This document shows positions 11,048-22,156 of a stretch of DNA of 64,000 bases, piece by piece. Positions within the stretch are counted from its first letter, which is position 1; every line of letters starts with the position of its first letter. The translations under genes and the position numbers were made by a program. Under the pieces are notes generated by a model. The model made no database searches, was not told the DNA's origin, and worked only from the letters and a program-made list of their open reading frames with translations. Source of the DNA: Deroplatys truncata (Eukaryota; Arthropoda; Insecta; Mantodea; Mantidae); contig CM060989.1 of NCBI GenBank assembly GCA_030765065.1, positions 60,154,001-60,218,000 on the forward strand, written 5' to 3'.

Positions 11048-14000
11048 AAACAGTTTATATTATAAATGTGAATTAACGCCGAGTTCTAATACTTAAATAA
11101 ATAGATTTTATATTCACAGATTACAAATGGAATTAAAGTTAGGATATGATGTTTTATGTATTCAGCGTGGCAAATGTGTCGTGAATGATAATGACCATTG
11201 TGAAGTATTTTATACTACTGTTTCAGGTCATTTTATTTCACTACAAAATAGGGTTTCTAATTATGTTCTAAATTGGGAGATATTGCACTCATCTACGCGA
11301 AAACATGCCCTTCATACCTTAACTTAGTGGTACCCACGCCATCTAAGGTATAGTTTCTTTTGCAGTCACCTTTTGGGGATACTGTCTAAGACGTGCAGCG
11401 TAAAAATAGCGCTATCAGTGATACGATTAGGAGGTATCTCGTTTCCGCCAATCTAGAAAGATGCTATTATTTTAACGAAGCTATTTTTGATATTGATGCT
11501 TACATTTTTTTAATAAGAGAGAGAGAGAGATTTTTCAATACCCTAAACCCCTCCCTAGCTAATCCTCTGCTTCTACTTTGGTTAGAATCATGAAGCATGC
11601 CTTCCAGTTTACTCTCCTCCGCCTTTTCCATATTATTGTACTATATCAATATAAACTTAGTTAATGATTTGTTACAAAATAATAAAGGTTTTATTCATTG
11701 GCCTTTTAAATTGTCTACGCGTGCAATTTCTGCAATGTCCTAAAATAGTTCTGTTACCTTCATGAAGCGAGACATCATTAGCGTTGTGTTTAGATTCCAC
11801 TTTCTTATCTGCACTTGTTAATGCTACATTTCCTCGAAGCTTTTCTGTAATAACTTTTTTCAAAACGGGAGGGGCGGTCTTCTAGGAAACTATAATTTTC
11901 AAAATTTTACAAATGTACTTCAGTTTCTCCAAATTAAGTACTGACTTCCCGCATTATTATTAACCAGTATCATTTTTGTAGCTTAAACTACAAACAACCA
12001 CAAGCGTGTGCGCAAAACTAGTCTTTAAATAACGTGCAGTGTTGCGAAACCAGCGAAAAACCCAATCTTTTCGATTAATGGAAATAATTACGACGAAATT
12101 TTACTACGGTACTATTGAGCTAACGCTTTCAACTGATTTTTTGCATAAAGTTGGTCCACAGCCTGCTTATTTTTGTGCTGTTGTCAGTTACATGCTACAA
12201 GTGGCTGAATTTAGAGCTTAGAGACAGTGACAATAAATGATGCGTCGATTGATATTGGTCAGCGAGGTCACTTGGTACGCCATGCCATTATAGGTTCTGC
12301 ACATGTTGGTATATGGCATTACAGGTGTAATCCGAATATAATTAGACTTCTGTTTTTATAGTGTAAGTTTATTCAGCGTTTAAATATGTCTGGTTACGTG
12401 TAGTAAGTTGCAGCAATTTGGCCAAGAAGGTCATGTCAATGCGACATTTCCCAAAGGGCCATAGTTGTTGCTTTTTTCATGACTAAGAAGTTAAATGGAA
12501 ATGGATACTATTTTACCATCATTATTTCCATTTGTCTCCGAGAAGAATATGAATTTGAAATACTACAGTCAGATGCATGCATTACAGTTCAGTATAGGTA
12601 CCGTTTCATGAACTCAAAGGGAAGATACTATTTGATGAGATTTATTTCATACATATTAAATATTAATTCTGAAAAGTACAACACAGCTATTACATGATAT
12701 GCCAATAAATCTCTGTGTTGATTGCATTTAGAACTTGGTTATTCGACTAACACTTCCTAAGAGCAGTATAAAAATTACGTAGAAAATATTTAAAATAGAT
12801 CACCTGAACGGTAATTTCTTTTACAATCACTCAAATGGTGACTTCTGCTAGTAATGATTTGTATGCAATAGCATGTTTATTTTGTTTTAATTGTGATAAG
12901 GAATTAAGTTTTGCAATATGTTTCATGTTCTGTGTTTGTATGTTAGTTTTATAGTGCATATAATTGCATATTTCCGATATTACTGCATATTTCATATTTT
13001 TTCAGGCATCGAGCATATAATTCACGTGTTATTAAATCTTTAAATTAATATTTGTAACAACATTATAAAATCCTTACTATGGAGACACCTGTATATCATT
13101 TCTCAATGAGGTTCTGCCTCTTTATAGTATGAAGAAAAATTCTTCTCCAGCCGCGGTTTAAGGCGACGCCTGTTCTGTTTTACATTTCCCATCGTTTACT
13201 TAGTCGTCCGATTGATCCCAAATCTTAATATATAATTTCTTCTAAGTCGTTTGTGCTTTTTACTTAGCGAGTGTCATCGTCTAGTTGACCCATATTTCGT
13301 ACCCATGTTAGACTGCTGAGATTAAATTTTTTTACATGGCAGGTATCCAGTCCAGCGAAAACCCCCAACCTGTAGGGCCAGACCATTGACTCATCAGCTG
13401 TTTTCAGAGTTCCTAAAGGGCTTTTTCGGTTACCATAGCATTCTCAGGCCACAAGTCTCTACCGTGCTTCACCCCTTCAGGCACTCTCATATTTCCGTTA
13501 CCCACCACTCGGGTCGTGAGCCTCCGAGGTGTGTTTCTGAAGAGTTTGAGAAAAAATTAAGGGGTAAATTGTGCAGTGATTATGTTCAGTAAAATATACA
13601 ATAAAAAGCTGTTTGGATGAAGTTGGTGCCTCTGTGTCTCATATCGTGATAAGTGTTATGGGCATGGGTTCAGTTTAACATCCTTATTCAAATTTCCGAA
13701 TGAGAGTATGTAACAATTCGTGATCTACAATTTAAACTGCCGAGTTTGGTATTTTTGTTGAAACTATTATTAACACTGGTAAATATTTTATATCTGCGAT
13801 AAATAAGTCAATTTCTGCAGAACTGGTCTAGGTACAATTTTTAAGGAGAGAGAACTTCTTTATCCTTATATGTACACGGCACATTGGTATATTGTGATCA
13901 TTTATAGGACTAGTTTCCCATAAAATGCCCATGCCTTAGGTAAAATGAAAGAGTCAACAAACAAAAGAGAAAAAATAATTTAGTGGCTAAGAAACTGATT

Positions 14001-14390
14001 ATGCAGAATTGCGTGAGTGGAAAATGAGGTTTCTATTTTTCCTAAATTCTCCCTAACGTTCACAAAACCATCAAAATAATGACCAATAAAAATAAAACTA
14101 TCAACATAATGATCAATAACGAAATAGTTAGTCTGATAAATGCAAAAGGGCGTGTAAACGAATATATCTCATGCTAATAGCTAAGCTGGCAGTCCACACA
14201 ATTGGTTGGAATTTTTATGTTTAAAGTTTGTAAACCCCAAAGTACTGTAATTTTATAAATTGCAATAGGTACATCCTGTTTCGATGGTTATTATCCATAG
14301 TTTCCTCATCTAAAAATAAAATCTATATTAATACACAACGCACGAGTCCATTTAATGAGCATTGTAACAAAAGACAAAGAAGTTGTGTAG
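11048..14390. other. intergenic stretch, unassigned
   Basis: No supported gene. A (GA)n run lies at about 11,517-11,530. A GC-richer, CpG-containing block at about 13,140-13,560 (GCCGCGGTTTAAGGCGACGCC, then GTCGTGAGCCTCCGAGG) looks like part of an interspersed repeat or an LTR, but it occurs once here and I cannot classify it. Confidence 0.35.
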
Positions 14391-14684
14391 TCCTCCGTGG
14401 TGTAGTAGTTACCACGCTAGCATTTAGTTCCCGATGTCTTGAGTTCAAACCCGGCGGAGAGCAATGGATTTTTTCGGGCGTAAAAATCCTTAGCATGGCT
14501 TCCTTCGGAAGGGAAGTAAAATCGGTGGTCCCGTGTCGTAGATTTACGGCACGTAAAAGAATCTCGAACCTGATAAAAAGGCCTCTGAGCAAAATTACCG
14601 GCCTTCACACCCAATATAGAATGGGACGCTAATGACCACAGCAGTTAAAGAGCGTCCATAAATAAAACTCAATTTATTTTAAAT
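14391..14684 (+). mobile_element. SINE-1, tRNA-derived, copy 1
   Basis: The head resembles a tRNA: TCCTCCGTGG acceptor-like start, A-box-like TGGTGTAGTAGTTACC, B-box-like GAGTTCAAACC, and a GGCGGAGA partner of the start. The body carries GGATTTTTTCGGGCGTAAAA and CTCTGAGCAAAATTACCGG, and the tail is ATAAATAAAACTCAATTTA. Three other copies lie at 36,607, 50,484 (minus) and 53,122 (minus). Transcription would be by RNA polymerase III and mobilisation by a LINE; both are inferred from the tRNA-like head and tail. Confidence 0.8.
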
Positions 14685-17304
14685 AAGCTGTATCCAGCTC
14701 ATACGAGAGATGGCATTAGTATTTTTGTTACTCGCCGTGGACAATACCAAGAGGAGCGCTGTAAAACTGTGTGGTTCTATTTCTCATTTTGGTGTTCTGT
14801 GTTTCTCATGGACAATACTATAAAACAATGTTGATCTGGGGACAATACTGAACTTGGACCCACATATAAAACAGCATCAAGCGGGAACGGAGTGTCCTGT
14901 ATTGTCTTTAGGATCTATATTTTGGTATTAATTGCTCGAATGCTCACTACCTTTAACATATGAACACTGAATTTACAGAAAGGTTTTACTCCTCTTGCAC
15001 TGCAGTATTGGTATGTGAACTACGTTTTGTTGGTCATTCTGTAGGTTTTCCAACGAGAATTTATGAAGACGGCCTTTGGAAATTTGAATATTAGACACCT
15101 GGATGTATATTAATTCTGTCCGGAAGAAGTGATGTATTGAATCTATCGCACTAAATGTATTTAAGTTAGAACCTTTGGCCATTATCTGTTAGTATTACGA
15201 AGTGCAGTAGCACTAAATGTTTTTCAATAAGCTTAGTTTGGTAATAGGTTAGATCTATTATCTATAGTTGTATCACTAAGGTTTGCGCGATTTTCATCCA
15301 ATTTCAAAATCATGAGAAATAAAACGTGTTTTGGGCTCACAAACCAAGTCAGGCGCTGAAATTAATGGCTAGGAAAACAGGTAGCTCACTTTTGCCAAGG
15401 GTAGTTTTATCTGGCTATGATTATGCAGCAACATTATTAATTTTTGTCCTATTCGTAATTGTGCGCATGGTAGAACTATTGATAAAGCCGACTATAGTTC
15501 ACATTTTGGTGACGGATTATGATGGAGTAAAAGTAAAATTTATAATCATCATCTTTATCTTGTGCTTGCACAAGATAAACAAATACCGCAAATGCCATTG
15601 TCAAGTACAAAGAATATAACAGGAATAAACAAAATGCATTTACTCATGATTAAATCATTGTTTAGAACATATCTTTAAGAGCTTCATTTTAATAGATAAT
15701 AAAAGAAGGAAGCCTTGCTTACAAACTGAAGTTTTAAGACATGTGTATGTAGAGCTCCTTTCTAGTTTACATATTTGTCTTTTTAGGTAGTTCTGGGGGT
15801 TTTTTTTAGAATGAAGGTTATTGCTTTGGAGAATTTTTAAAAATTATTGGCTGTTACATTTGTTAATTACAATTTCGATTTTATAAAATTCTATGCATAA
15901 AGAATTTTGAACATGAATTTTTGGTAATTATGTCTTTTAATGTTTTCACCAGTGCATAAAGAATTTTGTTAAGCATTTTTTCTCTAGCAGGTTTGGAGTC
16001 GTGTAAAGCCAACATTCAGTGTGTATTCATATTTAACTGAATCTGGAAGGTATTAGACCATTGTTTATTTTATTCATTGAAAGTGTCATGAAATAAGGTT
16101 GACATTTCCAAGAGTGCAGTTTCTTTAAGTAAATCATTCTCTTATAACATACTTATCAAAGCTTGGAAGTCAACCTCCTTCAGTTTTATTTTCCATACCA
16201 GCAGGGGCATCATTTCGTAGGAGGGGGGCAGGGGGTCAATTCCCCCCTAAGTTATGAAAAATAATCATGCTACTGGTTATTATGTCTACCAAAAGAAAAA
16301 TTACGACAACTGTACTTTAAATACAAATATTTCACATTTATTAAAATAAAAAATTTTCTGGATTCTTTTAGGTTAAATATGTCGTTAAAACACATGAAAA
16401 TTCGAGAAGCTACTTCAGGCAATCTTGCCTCCCCCCATGCAGAAACTGGAATGACACTTCTGCATACCAGTGTTTCAGGCATCTGCCATGGGGTTCCTGT
16501 TTCCTGGATGGAATGTGCATTCAAACCCACATATGTGGTTGCAGATTTTTGGGCCCACTTATAAAACCAAAGAATTTGAGGAGCTGTGATAATTAGTGAT
16601 CAATGGGTTTAGTAAGTCAGTATTCCACTAGAGTGGTGCTGAACACATTAGAATTATTTTAATCCTTTAAAACTTTACTTGCAGCATATCTATTACCTCA
16701 GTTCTTTGTATAGTTAATAAAAACATGAAATTGAGCAAAAGGTTTGATTGAGGGTTCCTAAAGAAAAAGATTTCATGACTGTATAGCATTTCGCTTGAGA
16801 AAAAGGAAGGATTTAGTTCATCATAAATATCTAAGGTTCTTTTTATGTTTTCAATGATAACTACCTCCTTTTTACTCTATCAAGCATCTGTTTATATTCT
16901 AATGCAACAAAATGACAAAATTCTTCCAGTTCTTCAACATGAAGGTATTTATTTATTTATTTATTTGGATAAAGGTCTCCAGAAGACCTTGGCTCATAGG
17001 AATGGAAGTCATGATTTATGCATGTGGCAGTGAATACAGTATCCAATTATACATTAGTATCAATCCTATAAATTCGGTAAAATAACAGATGAAAACCTTA
17101 ATTTACACAGAAAAAAATAAAAACCAGATAAGACACAAATTGCACGTTAGAAACTACAATAGTCTCAAGCTATATGGTAATGAATTTGACATATACACAA
17201 CAAATAGCAAATAGTTGAGAACCAAACAAAGAAATTATATATCAGGAACAATATGGTTAAACAACTAAGCTATCTGTAATCACACAATGGGACAGTGGTA
17301 AAAA
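14685..17304. other. upstream or intronic stretch without supported genes
   Basis: CpG density drops near 15.6 kb. A G-run/C-run palindrome (GGAGGGGGGCAGGGGGTC... CCCCCCTAAG) lies at 16,219-16,252, and an (ATTT)n run at 16,944-16,964. The block 16,990-17,290 shares phrases with 18,090-18,330 (CAAATTGCAC.TT.GAAA), suggesting one older repeat split by the R1 insertion at 17,305. No exon is supported. Confidence 0.4.
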
Positions 17305-18062
17305 AAAAAAATCGAGATGTTAATCTTATTGCTAATTTTCTTGTAGATACAAGGGGAATTGGTAGGCTTTAAGCTATAGTCAAATATTTTAAGAGCTGGT
17401 TGCTATGTGGAGAATTTTATTCTCTTTGCATTATCAGGACAAAAAAAAATAACGAAATTCCATTTGAGAAAGAGTATAAGTATTGGAAAATTTAAGGGAA
17501 TAACAAGCAATATCTCGAAAATGGTTCACTCAACAAAAAAAAATGTATATGACATAAATTGTGTATTTTAATGCGGTCTACATTTTTTATGTAGTAAAAT
17601 TTTGTCTATCTCTTATGGTGTACCAGTTATGCAAAAGTCGTTCACAATGAAGAATACTTTTGGAGACATTCTCAGAAAATTTGAGATATACATTTCATGT
17701 GTCATGAAAATATCTTAAATATATGATATTTTAATCAAAATTGTTAGAGCCATTTTTGAGAAAATTAAAATTTTCGAAAAATGTTCCATGTAAAGGGTAA
17801 TCTGGGGTGGGGGGATTTTCTTGAAAACCTTCGTGTCACACCTCTGGAAGATACTGAACCTAAATACCAAGTTTAGTGTTTATCCGACTGTTCGTTTCTG
17901 AGTTATGCTGTTCACAGACAGACACGGACACGTTTCCAAAAATGCTTTTTTTTGGATTCAGGGGTCTCAAAACATATATTTCCGGTGAAATCTCGGTATT
18001 GAATTTTTGGGTGGAATACAATACTTCTCCTACTTACTATACGTAGTAGAGAAAGTAAAAAG
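17305..18062 (-). mobile_element. R1 interspersed repeat, copy 3 (reverse strand)
   Basis: Reads as R1 on the minus strand, beginning at the right with CTTTCTCTACTACGTATAGT and ending at the left after GACATCTCGAT, so the last roughly 110 bases of R1 are missing. A poly-A run (17,298-17,310 on the plus strand) abuts the truncated end. Similarity to copies 1, 9 and 10 is high. Confidence 0.75.
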
Positions 18063-18321
18063 GGAACTCAAAATCACGTAATATAAACTTCAATAGATAT
18101 TAGGTGACATGCTTTCTAGTGACTCATTTATAACACAGACAAACAATCAGATGCACATAATTATGTTGGATATAAACATAATAATCAAATAGGTAAATGC
18201 ATAAGGTAATTTTAATATACAATGAAAAGTACAGACAAATTGCACATTGGAAATTAATGTATTGCATATACCATAATATTGGTAACCAGTATATTACTTA
18301 TTATAATGTTCCACAAGTATA

Positions 18322-18890
18322 TACATTTTTACTTTTTATGCTGCTTACCTATAGTAAGGAAGTATTGCATTCCAAAAAAGTTATACAAAGATTTCACTGG
18401 AAATACATATTTTGAGGTCCTTTGAATCCAAAAGAAGGATATTTAGAAAAAGTTTGTGTGCATGTGTGTCTGTGAACAGCTTAACTGAAAGATGAAAAGT
18501 CAGTTAAATACCAAACTTGGTACTTAAGTTCAGTATCCCCCAAGGAAGATTTTCAAGAAAATCCTCCCACTCTTTTCATGAAAAATGTTCATTATTTTTT
18601 ATTTCTCAGAAATTATTAATGATTTTGATTAAAATACCACATGATTAAGATATCTGCATGACAAATAAAATGTATATCTTGAATTTTCTGGGAATAGCCT
18701 GTGAAGTCTTCTTTTGAATTATTTGTTTTATAACTTGTAAACTGTAAGACAAACAAAAACTTACCACACAAAAGATGCAGATCTCGTTAAATCATACAAT
18801 TTATATCAATAAAATTTTTTGTGGTATTATAGTTTTGAGTTGTCAAATACATTATACATGTTCAACTGCAAAATCGCTATTAATTTTTTT
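18322..18890 (+). mobile_element. R1 interspersed repeat, copy 4 (3' truncated)
   Basis: R1 order is kept: TTTTTACTTTTTATGCTGC start, GAACAGCTTAACTGAAA, AATAAAATGTATATCTTGAA, TCTCGTTAAATCATACAATT. Homology stops where a tRNA-like SINE begins. The sequence is of the same sub-type as R1 copy 6 (AGTCTTCTTT / CTGTGAAGTC). Confidence 0.65.
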
Positions 18891-18892
18891 TC

Positions 18893-18962
18893 TTGTGATC
18901 ATCTGGCAGGATTTGAACCGGTCCACAAGTCCATATCTTAACAACTCCAGCCACCCATATCA
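18893..18962 (-). mobile_element. tRNA-like SINE head
   Basis: On the minus strand it reads GGGTGGCTGGAGTTGTTAAG (A-box like) and, about 30 bases on, CCGGTTCAAATCCTGCCAG (B-box like), in the style of a tRNA-Ser/Leu-derived SINE. It does not fold as a complete tRNA by eye, so I do not call a tRNA gene. Confidence 0.45.
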
Positions 18963-19267
18963 GTAATTTCCTTCTTGATTTTGGAATGCATACAAAGTGT
19001 TATTTGAGTCCTTCAGTCATCTTTCTCATTCCTGTTTTCAACTTGGCTCTGCTTTTTAACTGTGGCAACATCACACAGCTCCAAAAGTGACAGAACTCAG
19101 CCACAATCAAATTTTCTTTTTCTGTTGGAACTACCAGTGGCATAGCTTGATACTGTGTTCTGGGTATACCATATTTTAAAAATTGAATTTCGAATTTTTT
19201 AAATGATGCACAAATTCCCATACATTAGTGTTTCGTAAAATAGTGTGAATTCTCTATTATTGTTCCA

Positions 19268-19270
<3 letters not shown>

Positions 19271-19357
<87 letters not shown>
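19271..19357 (+). repeat. (ATT)n microsatellite
   Basis: Uninterrupted TTA/ATT triplets immediately left of a Penelope-like terminal unit. A second run lies on its other side at 19,569-19,637. Confidence 0.95.
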
Positions 19358-19560
19358 TTAAAATAAAGAGAGTTGAAAGTTTTTGCACTACATCATTAAA
19401 ATGTTCTTACTTGAAAACATGCTGACGATGGGAGCAAACTGTCTCCCGAAACATGTTCAAGTAAGAACATTTTAGTGATTTAGTGTAACAACCTTCAACT
19501 CTCTTTATTTTAAATTATGACACATCACTGTTACTAGCTTCTAAATCTTAAAGTTAATTA
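19358..19560 (+). mobile_element. solo terminal unit of a Penelope-like element with a hammerhead-like core
   Basis: The unit is a long imperfect inverted repeat: AAAATAAAGAGAGTTGAAAG at the left returns as CAACTCTCTTTATTTT at the right, and CACTACATCATTAAAATGTT returns as AACATTTTAGTGATTTAGTG. In its centre lies CTGACGA (19,422-19,428), a GGGAG/CTCCC stem, and GAAA (19,448-19,451). The same unit ends both Penelope-like elements in this window (27.1/27.7 kb) and recurs at 54,350, which is why I assign it to them although it carries no coding sequence. Confidence 0.65.
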
Positions 19561-19564
19561 TTTA

Positions 19565-19568
<4 letters not shown>

Positions 19569-19636
<68 letters not shown>

Positions 19637-19637
19637 T
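19569..19637 (+). repeat. (ATT)n microsatellite
   Basis: Perfect ATT triplets to the right of the Penelope-like terminal unit. Confidence 0.95.
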
Positions 19638-20737
19638 GTTTTAGTAGTCACTAACATCACTACTAACTGCTGAAATTAACTGAACATACATTTTAAACTA
19701 AACTAGATTATAAAAATTAGCGTTAGGTATAACTTTACAAAATGTTGACAAACCATTGTATGATTGTAAATCATGAAAACAGTGTGGGTACTCACTTAGA
19801 TTTTCGTATATACAAGCTCCAGAGGTGATTTTTATTGCAAGCTTTTCTTTCAATGTTTTTAATATTTGATATTCCTTCAACGCTCCATTCCTTTTCCCTG
19901 TCAAAAGGCAAACATACGAAGCAATACACTTTGTTATGAATGTAGCTGCCAGTTAACCAATTAAATTTACTGTACCGGGATGTTTGAAATGTCTGTTTTT
20001 GGTTCTTTTCCTGGAAGACAATGCCAAACTGAGGATTGAAATGTTTATATTACACTGCCTTGCCCTGCTCTTGTCTCCAACCCCTATTGTCCTGTTTCTG
20101 GACCTTCGAGAGAGCAGGTACACAGAGACTAAACACCTCATTAAACGTGTTAAGTCTCTGCTGCTGCCTTTGTGCCCTTAATGCACAACAAAATATAGGC
20201 CTGTCTTCCTACAATGAGAGGTTGAAATTTAGTGGGAAAAGCTATATAAGTCCACTCTTCATGAGACTTGCACTCGCTCAGCCATCTTAGTCTCTACTCG
20301 ACTTTGCTGCCACATCATGAGATTTCCAAGCTGCCTAAGTACGCAGCACTACAATCTGACACTTAGTAGTAGGGGTTGGGGCGTTGGGGTAAGCAGCGGT
20401 GAAGGTGACTGTATTAATTAGTTTTTCATCACTTGTTTGAGGCTGTCTTTAAAAATTTACTTAGTTTCTTGGCAACTTATTAAGGTAGACTCAGTCTCAA
20501 CTGTCTCAGCCTTATGCTACATCACTGGGAACTACAGGACACTTTAGGGAAAGATGATTGATCTTATAAGAGACATTTGGTCAGTCATATATATTCTGTA
20601 TAACATATAAAAAACAGTCAAAGTGCTGTTTATATATTACATAATTTGCTATGTTTCAAAAAAGGAGAAGTTTATCAAAAGTAATGTTATATGATAAGTG
20701 TACTGCAGTAATATTGGTTTAATCATTCATATTGCAG
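19638..20737. other. sequence upstream of the first visible Nipped-B-like exon
   Basis: No exon or repeat is identified. The overlapping + strand ORFs near 19,984-20,290 have no recognisable motif. If the ATG at 20,764 is the true start, this stretch could hold promoter or 5' UTR sequence. Confidence 0.3.
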
Positions 20738-20763
20738 ATTATATTCTGACTTGAACAGTTGCA

Positions 20764-20890
20764 ATGGCATTTGCACCAACCAGAGCTGTTTGTGTAGATG
20801 AAGCAATGGCCCTGGGGAACATACAAAGATTTGATTCATTAGCAGAAAAGGTGATTAAAATCGCAGATCAGTCAACTTTGAGTAAAGCAG
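20764..20890 (+). CDS. Nipped-B: Nipped-B/SCC2-like gene, exon a (first visible exon)
   Basis: Encodes 42 codons plus one base and ends at a perfect donor (AG|GTAAGT). The phrase GNIQRFDSLAEKVIKIAD matches in place and pattern the KRFTASIENILDNLED-type helix that opens the conserved part of NIPBL/Nipped-B. Nipped-B with its partner MAU2 loads cohesin onto chromatin and stimulates its ATPase. The start is uncertain: an in-frame TGA at 20,752-20,754 lies just upstream of ATG 20,764. Either this ATG is the start, with a 5' UTR acceptor at 20,737 (ATTGCAG), or an upstream exon joins at a weaker acceptor ending at 20,758 (GAACAG). Similarity to NIPBL appears to begin before the RF helix, which slightly favours an upstream exon, yet none is visible. 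The gene symbol names the family; this looks like a divergent member. Confidence 0.75.
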
Positions 20891-21078
20891 GTAAGTGGCA
20901 TAGTGCAGAAGTTCCTTTTATTATGAATGTGCTTTATAAAAATGGAGAGCAGATACTTCTTAAAATTTTTTCCTTGATTGCTTTAAAATCTTGTTAACTT
21001 AATGACAGACCTTTACTAAAATATGGTTGCTTTAACCTTCGTTATATTGCCTCTTGATTTGCATACAAATCTGGAAGA

Positions 21079-21233
21079 CATCTTAACTTTCTCTGCTATT
21101 TATTTATAGTAAGTAGAAAGTGTTGCATTTCACCCAAAAATATGATACCAGGATTCACCGGAAATACATATTTTGAGGCTCCCTAAAGAAAGCATTTTAG
21201 AAAAGGTGTTTGTTTCTGCATGTGCGCATGTAT
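21079..21233 (+). mobile_element. R1 5' fragment (copy 5)
   Basis: Only the first roughly 150 bases of R1 (AACTTTCTCTGC to the GTG-rich tract) are present. They directly precede another R1 5' end, so the two copies lie head to tail. Confidence 0.65.
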
Positions 21234-21437
21234 GATTTTTACTTTCTCTGCTGCTTACCTATGGTTAGTAGAGGAAGTATTGCATTCCACCCAAAAATTT
21301 GATACCAAGTTTTCCGTTCAAATCGACATATTGAGATCCCCTGAATCAAAAAAGTATTTTTAGAAATAGGTGTGTATGTGTGTCTGTGAACAGCATAACT
21401 AAAAATGAAAAGTTGGTTAAATACCATATTTGGTGTT

Positions 21438-22018
21438 TAAGTTTTGCAAGTTCTGTACTTGTTTCATAATGCAAAAGAAGATAGATTGAGCCATGATTGG
21501 GACCAGTCCAAGATCATGCAAACCCCTATTTAAAGAACTAATAATGTTCATAAAACCAACATCAATAATAATTCCCCTTTTATAAAAAATGAATAAATAC
21601 ACCAGTGTAACACAAAGCAAATAGTAATTTACATATTAATCAGCATAATACATCTTTGAGCCAAAAAAGTATATTGTACTCCGGGATAAAGATATACAAC
21701 AGCCTACCAGAATTTTTTAAAACAATACAGCAAAAAAGAAATTTCAAATACTTTTTAAAGGCATATCTAATCAACCACTGCTTCTACTCAATCCAAGATT
21801 TCCTAACTAACGAAAATAAATAATTAATTTCATGTGTATATATATCCAATCTTTGTATATCATACCTTTAATTTTTATTCTTTGTATTATACATATTTTA
21901 GTGATAATTTTGTAATAATTTGTAAATATTTTGTTAATTTTAGTTTGATGTGTCCAACATTGATTGTACTTTATGTACCTGACAATTTATTGGATCAATA
22001 AATTACTTGTTACTTACT
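21438..22018 (+). mobile_element. LINE-C 3' fragment
   Basis: In broken frames the end of a non-LTR retrotransposon ORF is visible: GIKIYNSLPEFFKTIQQKRN followed by FLKAYLINHCFYS (about 21,680-21,790). This is the usual C-terminus (G-x-x-x-YN-x-LP) of Jockey/CR1-type elements. A 3' UTR with tandem TA-rich sequence follows, ending near the ATTACTTGTTACTTACTTA tail. It is inserted in R1 copy 6. Confidence 0.65.
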
Positions 22019-22156
22019 TAGCATCCTCCAAGGATGTGCTCAAACCTTTTCAAGAAAATTCCCCTGTCCCAAACTATCTTTTCCATGGAAAAATTTTTGT
22101 TATTTTTGATTTTCTCGTAAAATGGCTAAAAGTTTTTATTAAAACACCATGTTTAA

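Noticed and set aside
15326-15619. 97-codon + ORF as an upstream Nipped-B exon
   Set aside because: It has no similarity to the conserved N-terminus of the family and no splice signals in the required phase.
18893-18962. tRNA gene (Ser/Leu type)
   Set aside because: A and B boxes are present, but a full cloverleaf with a closed acceptor stem cannot be formed by eye; a SINE head is more likely.
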